NCBI GenBank assembly: GCA_019090405.1
Contig: JAHRVZ010000151.1
Location: 1-10,435, forward strand
DNA from: Paracoccaceae bacterium
GTDB taxonomy: Bacteria; Pseudomonadota; Alphaproteobacteria; Rhodobacterales; Rhodobacteraceae
Direction: 5' to 3'
DNA: 10,435 bases
Below, piece after piece: positions 1 through 6,240 of this stretch. A model generated the notes under the pieces. That model ran no database searches. It saw only the letters and a program-made list of their open reading frames with translations, and had not been told where the DNA came from. Every line of letters begins with the position of its first letter. The stretch's first letter is position 1. Both the position numbers and the translations under genes were made by a program.

Positions 1-178
1 GAAACTCGTTCTCGCGGCCACACTGTCGGCCGCAGCTACAGCTGGTACAGCAGGCAACTTGGCAGAGCCAATTGTTGAAGCACCAGTAATCGTCGAAGAA
101 ACAGGCAGCTCATCTTCCGGCATCGTTCTGCCGTTGATCCTGCTGGTTGTTGTTGCTGCCGCTATCGGTTCCAACTAA
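1..178 (+). CDS. Small secreted or membrane-anchored hypothetical protein (5' end missing)
   Basis: The frame is open from the window edge and ends in tandem stops TAA TAA (176-181); 58 full codons are visible. The first visible residues (KLVLAATLSAAATAG) look like the hydrophobic core of a signal peptide, probably lacking only a start Met and one or two Lys. A short acidic, Val/Pro-rich linker with four consecutive Ser follows (visible residues 22-39). The protein ends in a strongly hydrophobic stretch (about residues 41-56) followed by Ser-Asn. This layout of signal, short linker and C-terminal membrane segment recalls small uncharacterised proteins found in Rhodobacterales, but I know no function. 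A strong terminator follows 25 bases after the first stop, so it is probably a short transcript of its own. It converges on hemH. Confidence 0.7.
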   Translation, partial: KLVLAATLSAAATAGTAGNLAEPIVEAPVIVEETGSSSSGIVLPLILLVVVAAAIGSN

Positions 179-203
179 TAATCTTTTCGATCTTAAGATT
201 AAG

Positions 204-236
204 AGGCGGTGGGGTTTCCCGCCGCCTTTTTCTTTT
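204..236 (+). terminator. Intrinsic terminator of the small membrane protein gene
   Basis: Arms AGGCGGTGGG (204-213) and CCCGCCGCCT (218-227) pair over 10 bp with one T-G wobble and a GTTT loop, followed by a T-rich run to 236. Orientation fits the upstream plus-strand gene. Read on the minus strand the same stem is followed only by a weak T-rich stretch, so it may serve hemH less efficiently. Confidence 0.88.
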
Positions 237-249
237 CAGCTGGTGTTGC

Positions 250-1266
250 TTAGTTGACCCAGCCGGTTAGGTTTTGCTCAATCACCGCTGTAAGTGCCGT
301 GATATGTGCATCATCGTCATTCAGGCACGGGATGTAGGTAAACGTCTGTCCGCCAGCTGCTTGAAAACTATGTTTTATCTCTTCGTTAATCTCTTCTAGC
401 GTTTCGATGCAATCGGCGGAAAATGCCGGTGCGCAGACGGCGATATTGGTTTTTCCTGATTCGGCCAAACGCGCGACTTCTTCGACGGTATAGGGTTTAA
501 CCCATTCCTCGGGGCCAAATTTTGATTGAAACGTAGAGACTATGTCGGTGTCGGCCCACCCAAGCCGCTCGCCCAGTAGTTGTGTGGTTTTGTGGCATTG
601 GTCGACATAAGGGTCGCCTTGCATAGCATAGCGTTCTGGTACGCCGTGGTAAGAACAGATCAGGATGTCGGGCTTTGTCTCTAGCGCAGAATAGCTACGC
701 TCGACCGACTGGGCCAGGGCATCAATGTAAAGCGGCTGATTGTAATAGGGCTCAATCGTGCGGGCGGCAGGCTGCGCGACTTCTTGCATCAGTGCCTTGA
801 AAAACGCGTCGTTGGCAGTGGCCGATGTGGCACCGGCGTATTGCGGGTAAAGCGGAACAAACAGGATTTTCTGACACCCTGCCGCGATCAGTTCCTTTAC
901 TTTGGATCGGGTCGAAGGATTGCCATAGCGCATGCAGAAATCCACCATAATGTTGTCACCATGTTGCAACTGCATGGCCTTGGCGATTTTTGCGGTTTGC
1001 TGTTTTGTGATTGTTAACAAGGGGCTTTCGTCAGCTTCAGTGTTCCAAATGGATTTATAGGCTTTGCCACTGGAAAACGGGCGTTTGGTCAGGACAAACA
1101 ACTGCAGAATGGGTTGCCATTTCCAGCTTGGATAATCGATCACACGTTTGTCTGACAGGAATTCACCCAAATAGCGGCGCATGGACCAGTAATCATAGCT
1201 ATCCGGTGTACCCAAATTGGCCAGCAGGATGCCGATTTTGTTTGGTGTGTCTTCGGTATCGGGCAT
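250..1266 (-). CDS. hemH: Ferrochelatase (haem synthase)
   Basis: Ferrochelatase inserts Fe2+ into protoporphyrin IX, the last step of protohaem synthesis, usually at the inner face of the membrane. The 338-residue product has the family signatures in order: LLANLGTP near the N-terminus, RRYLGEFLSD, LYPQYAG (139-145), SYHGVP with the probable catalytic His207, TFQSKFG, and FSADCIETLEEI with Glu288. I chose the ATG at 1266 because AGGA lies 7 bases upstream and it follows the stop of the upstream gene by 1 bp. An in-frame TTG at 1302 would add 12 residues and overlap that gene by 35 bp, but lacks a clear ribosome site. Length matches the family. Tight spacing to the upstream methyltransferase homologue implies one transcript with translational coupling. 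Confidence 0.96.
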   Translation of the reverse strand: MPDTEDTPNKIGILLANLGTPDSYDYWSMRRYLGEFLSDKRVIDYPSWKWQPILQLFVLTKRPFSSGKAYKSIWNTEADESPLLTITKQQTAKIAKAMQLQHGDNIMVDFCMRYGNPSTRSKVKELIAAGCQKILFVPLYPQYAGATSATANDAFFKALMQEVAQPAARTIEPYYNQPLYIDALAQSVERSYSALETKPDILICSYHGVPERYAMQGDPYVDQCHKTTQLLGERLGWADTDIVSTFQSKFGPEEWVKPYTVEEVARLAESGKTNIAVCAPAFSADCIETLEEINEEIKHSFQAAGGQTFTYIPCLNDDDAHITALTAVIEQNLTGWVN

Positions 1267-1267
1267 T

Positions 1268-2089
1268 TCAGTATCCTGAGAGCTTTGTTTCGGGGGTGCC
1301 AAGTGCGTCGGCTAACCGGGCCTGCGCCGATCCGGGTCGCAATGGTTTAGGCTGGTTGTCTGAGGGCGCCCAGCCTGTCAGCGTTATGATATCAAAAGTA
1401 GCAGGGATGCGGCCAGCGTCATTGGCATAGTGGGTTGCATAAATGGCGGCAGCCGCGTCAAACACTGTACGCTTTGTTGCGTGACGCAGACGAGTCGACA
1501 TTACATTAGTTTCACCCATCATCCGCAAATCATGCATCAAATGGGACAGGTCGCGGTATTCTGCGGTCAAAACATTCCCATCCGCCACTGGCAGAGCCAG
1601 CCCGGCGCGCTGTATCAATGCGCCCAGATCGCGGATATCGCCCATTGGCGCAACGCGGGGGGATAGACCGCCTGAAATCTGGCTTTCGGCCTCGGACAGG
1701 GCTGACCGCAGTTCATACAGTGTTTGGCCGCCCAGCATGACACCCAAAAACAACCCGTCTTCGCGCAATGCACGCCGACACTGGATTAACTGCCCAACCG
1801 GATCATTGGCCCAATGCAGGCACATTGCATGGATCACCAGATCAAACGAGTTGGCGGCAAGGGTCAATGTATCGTCATCAGGAACAACGACGGCGTTCGC
1901 AAATGCATCTGACCAAAGATCGGGAAACGGGGTTATGACAGCCACCGACTTAAACGTCCTGTTAACCAAACTTATGCGATCCTGTGCTTCGTCCAGTGCG
2001 GCCTGATGCAAAAACATTGCGTCCGGCGTCGCACGGGCGCGATGGGCGGTCAGGGCAGATCGGTCAAACAATAAGGGTGCTTTTGTCAT
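1268..2089 (-). CDS. BioC/NDUFAF5-like methyltransferase-fold protein with degenerate SAM motif
   Basis: The 273-residue protein resembles bacterial relatives of mitochondrial NDUFAF5, a methyltransferase-fold protein that hydroxylates an arginine of the complex I subunit NDUFS7; BioC-type malonyl-ACP methyltransferases are the other near relatives. Supporting segments are the post-motif block FDLVIHAMCLHWANDPVGQL, the motif after it (RRALREDGLFLGVMLGGQT), and GLSPRVAPMGDIRDLGALIQRAG, typical of the NDUFAF5 group. The usual glycine-rich SAM motif I is absent: where GxGxG is expected the sequence reads SVAVITPFPDLW. The gene starts with ATG at 2089 with only a weak ribosome site and diverges from comF across 17 bp. 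hemH follows 1 bp after its stop. A role in respiratory complex assembly is inference; biotin synthesis is less likely since no bio genes are nearby. Confidence 0.78.
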   Translation of the reverse strand: MTKAPLLFDRSALTAHRARATPDAMFLHQAALDEAQDRISLVNRTFKSVAVITPFPDLWSDAFANAVVVPDDDTLTLAANSFDLVIHAMCLHWANDPVGQLIQCRRALREDGLFLGVMLGGQTLYELRSALSEAESQISGGLSPRVAPMGDIRDLGALIQRAGLALPVADGNVLTAEYRDLSHLMHDLRMMGETNVMSTRLRHATKRTVFDAAAAIYATHYANDAGRIPATFDIITLTGWAPSDNQPKPLRPGSAQARLADALGTPETKLSGY

Positions 2090-2106
2090 AAAGGCTCAAT
2101 AGTCAG

Positions 2107-2835
2107 ATGTTGCAAAGGATTCAAACCGCTGTCGAAATTTTGTATCCGCCACGCTGTTTAGGCTGCGGTGTTATGGTTGATTCTGATTTCGGTTTATGTG
2201 GTCATTGTTGGCGGGATACTCCGTTTATTGGCGGGGTGGTTTGCGAAGCCTGTGGCACGCCGTTGCAGGGCGGCCATGACGGGCATCGGATTGAATGCGA
2301 TGACTGCATGAAAACCCCGCGGCCCTGGGTTTCAGGACGATCTGCGTTGATTTACAAAGATCGCGCACGTCAGATGGTTTTGGCGCTAAAGCACGGAGAC
2401 CGCGCAGAAATTGCGCGACCGGCGGCGCTGTGGATGGGGCGGGTTGCACGGGAACTGGTTCAGGAAAACACGCTGATTGTGCCGGTTCCGCTGCATTGGA
2501 CGCGATTGGTTAAGCGACGGTATAACCAATCGGCCTTGCTGGCGGAGGGATTGGCGCAGGAATTGGGGCTGTCGTATTGTCCGGATGTGCTGGTTCGGTT
2601 GCGGCGTACCCGAATGCTGGACGGCAAATCTGTAGCAGAGCGATTTTCCAGTCTCGCCGGGGCGATTTCACTGAATGGTAAAAGACGGCATCGTATTACG
2701 GCGCGCCCGGTGTTGCTGGTGGATGATGTGATGACATCGGGGGCAACTTTGGCGGCTTGTGCCGAAGCTCTGAAAGCGGCCGGATCAGGTGAGATTTCCA
2801 TAGTGACACTGGCACGCGTTGCAAAGGATGCCTAA
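2107..2835 (+). CDS. comF: ComF family phosphoribosyltransferase-like competence protein
   Basis: ComF proteins act in natural DNA uptake at the cytoplasmic face of the membrane; in Rhodobacter capsulatus ComF is needed to take up DNA from gene transfer agents. The 242-residue product has an N-terminal zinc-ribbon-like double-zinc-finger region with four CxxC pairs (C17/C20, C31/C34, C46/C49, C64/C67), then the phosphoribosyltransferase fold: VPVPLHWTRLVKRRYNQS in the middle and the PRPP-binding loop VLLVDDVMTSGAT (202-214). Length is normal. The ATG at 2107 has no strong ribosome site (AAGG is too far upstream), but the N-terminal MLQRIQTAVEILYPPRCLGCG is family-like, so I keep it. Its promoter must lie within the divergent methyltransferase gene. 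A glutaredoxin gene follows after 37 bp and may be co-transcribed. Confidence 0.93.
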   Translation: MLQRIQTAVEILYPPRCLGCGVMVDSDFGLCGHCWRDTPFIGGVVCEACGTPLQGGHDGHRIECDDCMKTPRPWVSGRSALIYKDRARQMVLALKHGDRAEIARPAALWMGRVARELVQENTLIVPVPLHWTRLVKRRYNQSALLAEGLAQELGLSYCPDVLVRLRRTRMLDGKSVAERFSSLAGAISLNGKRRHRITARPVLLVDDVMTSGATLAACAEALKAAGSGEISIVTLARVAKDA

Positions 2836-2865
2836 ATCCCCGATGAATAGGTAACATTAGGGGAT
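2836..2865 (+). repeat. Short inverted repeat spanning the glutaredoxin ribosome-binding site
   Basis: ATCCCC (2836-2841) and GGGGAT (2860-2865) form 6-bp arms with an 18-base loop. The right arm contains the AGGGG that serves as ribosome site for the ATG at 2873. No T-run follows, so it is not a terminator. A role in masking the ribosome site is possible but speculative. Confidence 0.3.
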
Positions 2866-2872
2866 AACGAAA

Positions 2873-3130
2873 ATGCAACCAGTCGAGATTTATACGTCAC
2901 CATTGTGTGGATTCTGTCATGCAGCCAAACGGTTGCTGAAACAGAAGGGCATAAATTTTTCTGAAATTGATGTCCGTAGCAATCCGGACCGCAAACCGGA
3001 AATGATTCAAAGGGCCAACGGACGGAACACTGTACCGCAAATATTCATTGGCGAAACGCATGTGGGTGGCTGTGATGAACTGTTTGCTCTTGAAAAGGCG
3101 GGTCAGTTGGAACCGCTGCTGACTGTCTGA
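2873..3130 (+). CDS. grxC: Glutaredoxin 3 (dithiol, CGFC active site)
   Basis: Small dithiol glutaredoxin of 85 residues, which reduces protein disulfides and glutathione mixed disulfides in the cytoplasm using glutathione. The active site is C12-G-F-C15 instead of the enterobacterial CPYC; CG(Y/F)C variants are, as I recall, usual in alphaproteobacterial GrxC. The glutathione-binding TVP loop (53-55) with cis-Pro55, and the GG-CD motif (65-68), are present. An AGGGG ribosome site lies 9 bases before the ATG. Its stop overlaps the start of the amidase gene by one base (TGATG), so the two are translationally coupled. The context points to glutathione housekeeping. Confidence 0.95.
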   Translation: MQPVEIYTSPLCGFCHAAKRLLKQKGINFSEIDVRSNPDRKPEMIQRANGRNTVPQIFIGETHVGGCDELFALEKAGQLEPLLTV

Positions 3131-3963
3131 TGAAAACAGCACTTGTTCAATTGTGTTCGGGGGATGATCCGCAGGCAAATCTTGCGGTGACATCTGCATT
3201 TGTGGCCGAAGCAGCGGGTCAGGGTGCTGGGTTCGTCCTGACGCCAGAAGTAACCAACATTATATCTGGCAGTCGCACCCTTCAAAATGACGTGCTGCAA
3301 CATCAAGATGATGATCTGACTCTGGCCGGGCTACGCGCGCAGGCGGCTGAGCTGGGTATTTGGCTGTCGATCGGATCTTTGGCGCTTAAAACCGATGACG
3401 CGGACGGGCGTTTTGCCAATCGCAGTTTTCTGATTGCACCTGATGGGTCAATCAGGGCTTGGTACGACAAAATCCACATGTTTGATGTGCAGGTCACCGC
3501 CGAAGAAACCTTTCAGGAATCCGCAGGTTATCGCCCCGGGACACGCGCGGTTGTGGCGGATACGTCATTTGGGCGTGTCGGGCTTAGCATTTGTTATGAT
3601 GTGCGTTTTGGCTATTTGCATCGGGCGCTGGCGCAGGCGGGTGCCGAGATATTGACGGTTCCAGCCGCATTTTCACCCGCAACCGGTAAACATCATTGGC
3701 AGCCTTTATTGCAGGCCCGCGCGATCGAGACCGGATCATACGTGCTGGCAGCGGCACAAACCGGGACACATGCAACAACACGAGGGCCGAAACGCCAAAC
3801 TTATGGGCATTCGATGGCAATTTCGCCTTGGGGCGAGGTTTTGTTGGATGCGGGCACGGAACCGGGTATTCATATGTTTGATATGGATGCTACAGCAGTT
3901 ACATCAGCGCGTCGCAAAGTTCCGGCGCTGACACATGATCGCAAATTTGACGGGCCAGAATGA
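3130..3963 (+). CDS. Carbon-nitrogen hydrolase, probable deaminated-glutathione amidase (Nit1 type)
   Basis: Nitrilase-superfamily amidase of 277 residues with the full catalytic triad: Glu40 (LTPEVTN), Lys114 (WYDKIHMFD) and Cys155 (SICYDVRFGYLHR). The YDKIHMFDV and CYDVRF signatures place it with the Nit1/YbeM branch, whose members hydrolyse deaminated glutathione to alpha-ketoglutarate and cysteinylglycine (metabolite repair). An omega-amidase (Nit2) is the alternative. The direct coupling to a glutaredoxin gene supports a glutathione-linked substrate, but this is inference. It starts at the ATG overlapping the glutaredoxin stop; no clear ribosome site of its own is visible, so it probably relies on coupling. 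Its stop overlaps the marR start by 4 bp (ATGA). Confidence 0.92.
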   Translation: MKTALVQLCSGDDPQANLAVTSAFVAEAAGQGAGFVLTPEVTNIISGSRTLQNDVLQHQDDDLTLAGLRAQAAELGIWLSIGSLALKTDDADGRFANRSFLIAPDGSIRAWYDKIHMFDVQVTAEETFQESAGYRPGTRAVVADTSFGRVGLSICYDVRFGYLHRALAQAGAEILTVPAAFSPATGKHHWQPLLQARAIETGSYVLAAAQTGTHATTRGPKRQTYGHSMAISPWGEVLLDAGTEPGIHMFDMDATAVTSARRKVPALTHDRKFDGPE

Positions 3964-4403
3964 CAGACGATACCAATGCCTTGGCGGTGACGCTGTTCAG
4001 CGAGATTTTGACAGCAGACCAGCTGCTGCGTAACCGGCTAAGCCGGGTGCTGCCCAAGGGCATGGAGATTTCGCATTTTTCAGTGTTGAACCACCTTAGC
4101 TTTATCGGGAATGAACGCTCGCCCGCGCAATTGGCCTCGGCGTTTCATGTGACGCGCGGGGCGATGACCAATACGCTTAACAAACTGGAATGGGCTGGGT
4201 ATGTCCATGTTCGACCAGATTGGGACGATGCGCGGCGCAAAATGGTGGCGCTAAGCCCGGCCGGCCGACAAGCCCGCAATCAGGCAATTTCAGCAATCAC
4301 ACCGATGATCAATGAGGTGGTGGGTCATCTGGGTGAAAGCAAAGTGCGGTCCGTACTGCCGATCTTGCGGGAACTACGGGTGCGTTTGGAAGACGAGGAC
4401 TAA
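3960..4403 (+). CDS. MarR family winged-helix transcriptional regulator
   Basis: The 147-residue protein has the MarR layout: an N-terminal dimerisation helix, a winged helix-turn-helix (about residues 37-105) with recognition-helix sequence VTRGAMTNTLNKLEWAGYV and a wing containing RPDWDDARRKMVALSPAGR, then C-terminal dimer helices. MarR dimers usually repress nearby genes and release DNA on ligand binding or thiol oxidation. This one has no cysteine at all, so an OhrR-style thiol switch is excluded and a small-molecule ligand is more likely. The gene is the last of a coupled set, overlapping the amidase by 4 bp, so it may regulate its own operon or genes elsewhere. Convergent with ubiG. Confidence 0.93.
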   Translation: MTDDTNALAVTLFSEILTADQLLRNRLSRVLPKGMEISHFSVLNHLSFIGNERSPAQLASAFHVTRGAMTNTLNKLEWAGYVHVRPDWDDARRKMVALSPAGRQARNQAISAITPMINEVVGHLGESKVRSVLPILRELRVRLEDED

Positions 4404-4421
4404 TCTGTTCGCGTCGGGTAA

Positions 4422-4442
4422 CGGAATTTTTCAAAAATTCCG
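4422..4442. repeat. Perfect AT-rich palindrome downstream of marR
   Basis: CGGAATTTTT and AAAAATTCCG flank a single central C, a perfect inverted repeat with 10-bp arms. With a minimal loop it forms a weak AT-rich hairpin. It lies 18 bases after the marR stop and directly precedes a second, stronger palindrome. Probably part of the transcription-end region. Confidence 0.6.
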
Positions 4443-4444
4443 GT

Positions 4445-4467
4445 CCGTTTTCTTTTAAAGAAAACGG
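4445..4467. terminator. Probable bidirectional terminator between marR and ubiG
   Basis: CCGTTTTCTTT (4445-4455) and AAAGAAAACGG (4457-4467) are perfect inverted arms of 11 bp around one T. It abuts the ubiG stop codon exactly (the stop occupies 4468-4470). The stem is AT-rich in its centre and lacks a classical outer T-run on the plus strand, so it may act with the palindrome at 4422-4442. On the minus strand, transcription leaving ubiG meets it first. Confidence 0.55.
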
Positions 4468-5223
4468 CTATGGCTTCAAGCTGGCCGTGACATAGTTAAC
4501 GCTTAGATCGCGGTCAGACAGGCTCCAGCTCCACAAGATCGGGTTGAACACAAACCCTTTACGATCCACGGGTGTGAAACCGGCGTTGGTCAGCAATTCA
4601 TACAGCTCATCCGGTGTAATAAATTTGGCCCAGTCATGGGTGCCACGAGGTAGCCAGCGCATCACCACCTCGGCCCCTACAATCGCCACCATATAGGATT
4701 TCGGGTTGCGGTTGATCGTTGAACACAAATGCAGCCCACCGGGTTTTAGCAATTGTCGACAGGCCGTCAGAAAAACCAGCGGATCGGCGACGTGTTCAAC
4801 CACTTCCATGTTCAGCACAACGTCGAACTGTTCACCTGCTTCGGCCAAGGTTTCGGCGGTGACATGGCGATAGTCGATATCTAAACCAGATTGAGCGGCA
4901 TGAACCTGCGCTACCGGAATGTTGCCTTCGGCGGCATCCGCGCCAACAACATCGGCACCTAGGCGCGCCATGGGTTCCGACAACAGGCCGCCGCCACAGC
5001 CAATATCCAGAATACGCAGTCCGGAAAACGGCTGCGATGTGGTCAGATCAAGATCATATTCCCCGGCAATCTGAGTCGTCAGATAATCAAGCCGACAGGG
5101 GTTCAGCATGTGCAAAGGTTTAAATTTTCCGGCCGGATCCCACCATTCGGCGGCCATAGCCTCGAATTTCGCGACTTCCGTCGGGTCTACGGTTGTTTGA
5201 GACGCTTGCATTTTTGTCACCAT
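4468..5223 (-). CDS. ubiG: Ubiquinone biosynthesis O-methyltransferase
   Basis: UbiG carries out both O-methylations of ubiquinone synthesis (2-polyprenyl-6-hydroxyphenol and 3-demethylubiquinol) with SAM, at the membrane surface. The 251-residue protein starts with the family-specific FEAMAAEWWDPAGKFKPLHMLNPCRLDY, then SAM motif I LDIGCGGG (72-79), the acidic VVGADAAEGNI, the post-motif NMEVVEHVADP, LLKPGGLHLCSTINR, and GTHDWAKFITPDEL. All are UbiG hallmarks and the length is normal. The ATG at 5223 has AGAG 5 bases upstream; an internal ATG four codons later is less well placed. The gene diverges from the iminopeptidase across 36 bp. Confidence 0.96.
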   Translation of the reverse strand: MVTKMQASQTTVDPTEVAKFEAMAAEWWDPAGKFKPLHMLNPCRLDYLTTQIAGEYDLDLTTSQPFSGLRILDIGCGGGLLSEPMARLGADVVGADAAEGNIPVAQVHAAQSGLDIDYRHVTAETLAEAGEQFDVVLNMEVVEHVADPLVFLTACRQLLKPGGLHLCSTINRNPKSYMVAIVGAEVVMRWLPRGTHDWAKFITPDELYELLTNAGFTPVDRKGFVFNPILWSWSLSDRDLSVNYVTASLKP

Positions 5224-5259
5224 ATGCTCTTTTGTCGTTCCATTCTATATAGGGCAGCA
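5224..5259. promoter_or_regulatory. Short divergent intergenic region between ubiG and pip
   Basis: Only 36 bp separate the two start codons. It holds the ubiG ribosome site (AGAG read on the minus strand), the pip ribosome site (AGGG, 5251-5254) and an 8-bp palindrome CTATATAG (5245-5252) that could supply a -10 element to ubiG on the minus strand. No convincing -35 is seen, so the promoter itself is only a suggestion. Confidence 0.3.
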
Positions 5260-6240
5260 ATGGACAAGTATCCGGACCAAAAGCGCGCAGTGCAATATCT
5301 TCACCCGTCGATCGAACCATTCGATCAGCGGATGCTTGAGGTTGGGCAAGGCCATAAGGTATATATGGAACAATGCGGCAATCCCAACGGGATACCCGTG
5401 GTTGTGTTACATGGCGGTCCGGGGGGTGGATGCAGTCCGGCTATGCGACGTTACTTTGACCCAAAAGTCTATCGGGTGATTCTTTTTGATCAGCGTGGCT
5501 GTGGCCGATCCCGACCTCATGCGTCGGTTGATGACAATACCACCTGGCATTTGGTGGCGGATATCGAAAAAATTCGCCAGAAACTGAATATTTCCGACTG
5601 GATGGTGTTTGGCGGCAGTTGGGGAGCAACGCTGGCGTTGATCTATGCCCAAACCCATCCTGATCGCGTGCGCCATCTTATTCTGCGCGGCGTGTTTCTG
5701 ATGACGCAAAGCGAGCTTGATTGGTTCTATGGTGGTGGTGCCGGGAAATTCTGGCCTGAAACATGGGCGCGCTTTGTATCGCTGATTCCGGATGCAGAAC
5801 GCAGCGATATGATCACGGCCTATCACAAACGTCTGTTTTCGGGCGATCTGGCAACGGAAACGCGTTATAGTCGGGCGTGGTCGGCCTGGGAGAATGCGCT
5901 TGCGTCGATTCACTCCAACGGCAACACCGGAGAGAGCCACGGACACTATGCAAGGGCGTTTGCCCGGCTTGAGAATCACTATTTCCACAATGCCGGGTTT
6001 TTGAAGTTTGATGGCCAGATTTTGGCCAATATGGGTCGGATATCGCATATTCCCGGCATCATTGTTCAGGGTCGCTATGACATGATCTGCCCACCGACTT
6101 CGGCCTGGAAGATTTCCAAACTGTGGCCAAGTTGTAAGCTGATGATGATACGCAATGCTGGCCACGCCCTGTCAGAACCGGGGATCAGCGCCGAACTGGT
6201 GAAGGTGATGAATAAAATCGGACAAGAGGCGCTGAAATGA
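5260..6240 (+). CDS. pip: Proline iminopeptidase (alpha/beta hydrolase, S33 family)
   Basis: Cytoplasmic exopeptidase that removes N-terminal proline from small peptides. The 326-residue product has the S33 features: oxyanion motif HGGPGGG (51-57), DQRGCGRS, nucleophile Ser120 in GGSWG, Asp274 in GRYDMICPP and His302 in NAGHALSEP. The cap region (ENALASIHSNG and following) is also family-like. The frame is open upstream to 5110, but those 50 residues run antisense to ubiG. The ATG at 5260 has AGGG 5 bases upstream and gives the usual N-terminus (YLHPSIEPFDQRML) and length. It overlaps the next gene by 4 bp (ATGA), suggesting joint expression and a peptide-linked role for both. Confidence 0.95.
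   Translation: MDKYPDQKRAVQYLHPSIEPFDQRMLEVGQGHKVYMEQCGNPNGIPVVVLHGGPGGGCSPAMRRYFDPKVYRVILFDQRGCGRSRPHASVDDNTTWHLVADIEKIRQKLNISDWMVFGGSWGATLALIYAQTHPDRVRHLILRGVFLMTQSELDWFYGGGAGKFWPETWARFVSLIPDAERSDMITAYHKRLFSGDLATETRYSRAWSAWENALASIHSNGNTGESHGHYARAFARLENHYFHNAGFLKFDGQILANMGRISHIPGIIVQGRYDMICPPTSAWKISKLWPSCKLMMIRNAGHALSEPGISAELVKVMNKIGQEALK

Noticed and set aside
1011..1430. 139-codon plus-strand frame opposite hemH and the methyltransferase
   Set aside because: Antisense to two clear genes, with no domain signature.
2836..2865. Inverted repeat before grxC as a terminator of comF
   Set aside because: Arms are only 6 bp with an 18-base loop and no T-run follows; kept only as a low-confidence repeat.
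5110..5259. N-terminal extension of the iminopeptidase frame
   Set aside because: The 50 extra residues run antisense to ubiG and have no family similarity; ATG 5260 has a good ribosome site.
5407..6165. 252-codon open frame on the minus strand opposite pip
   Set aside because: It is fully antisense to a gene with a complete catalytic triad and correct length; its translation is rich in Arg/His/Pro and shows no recognisable domain.
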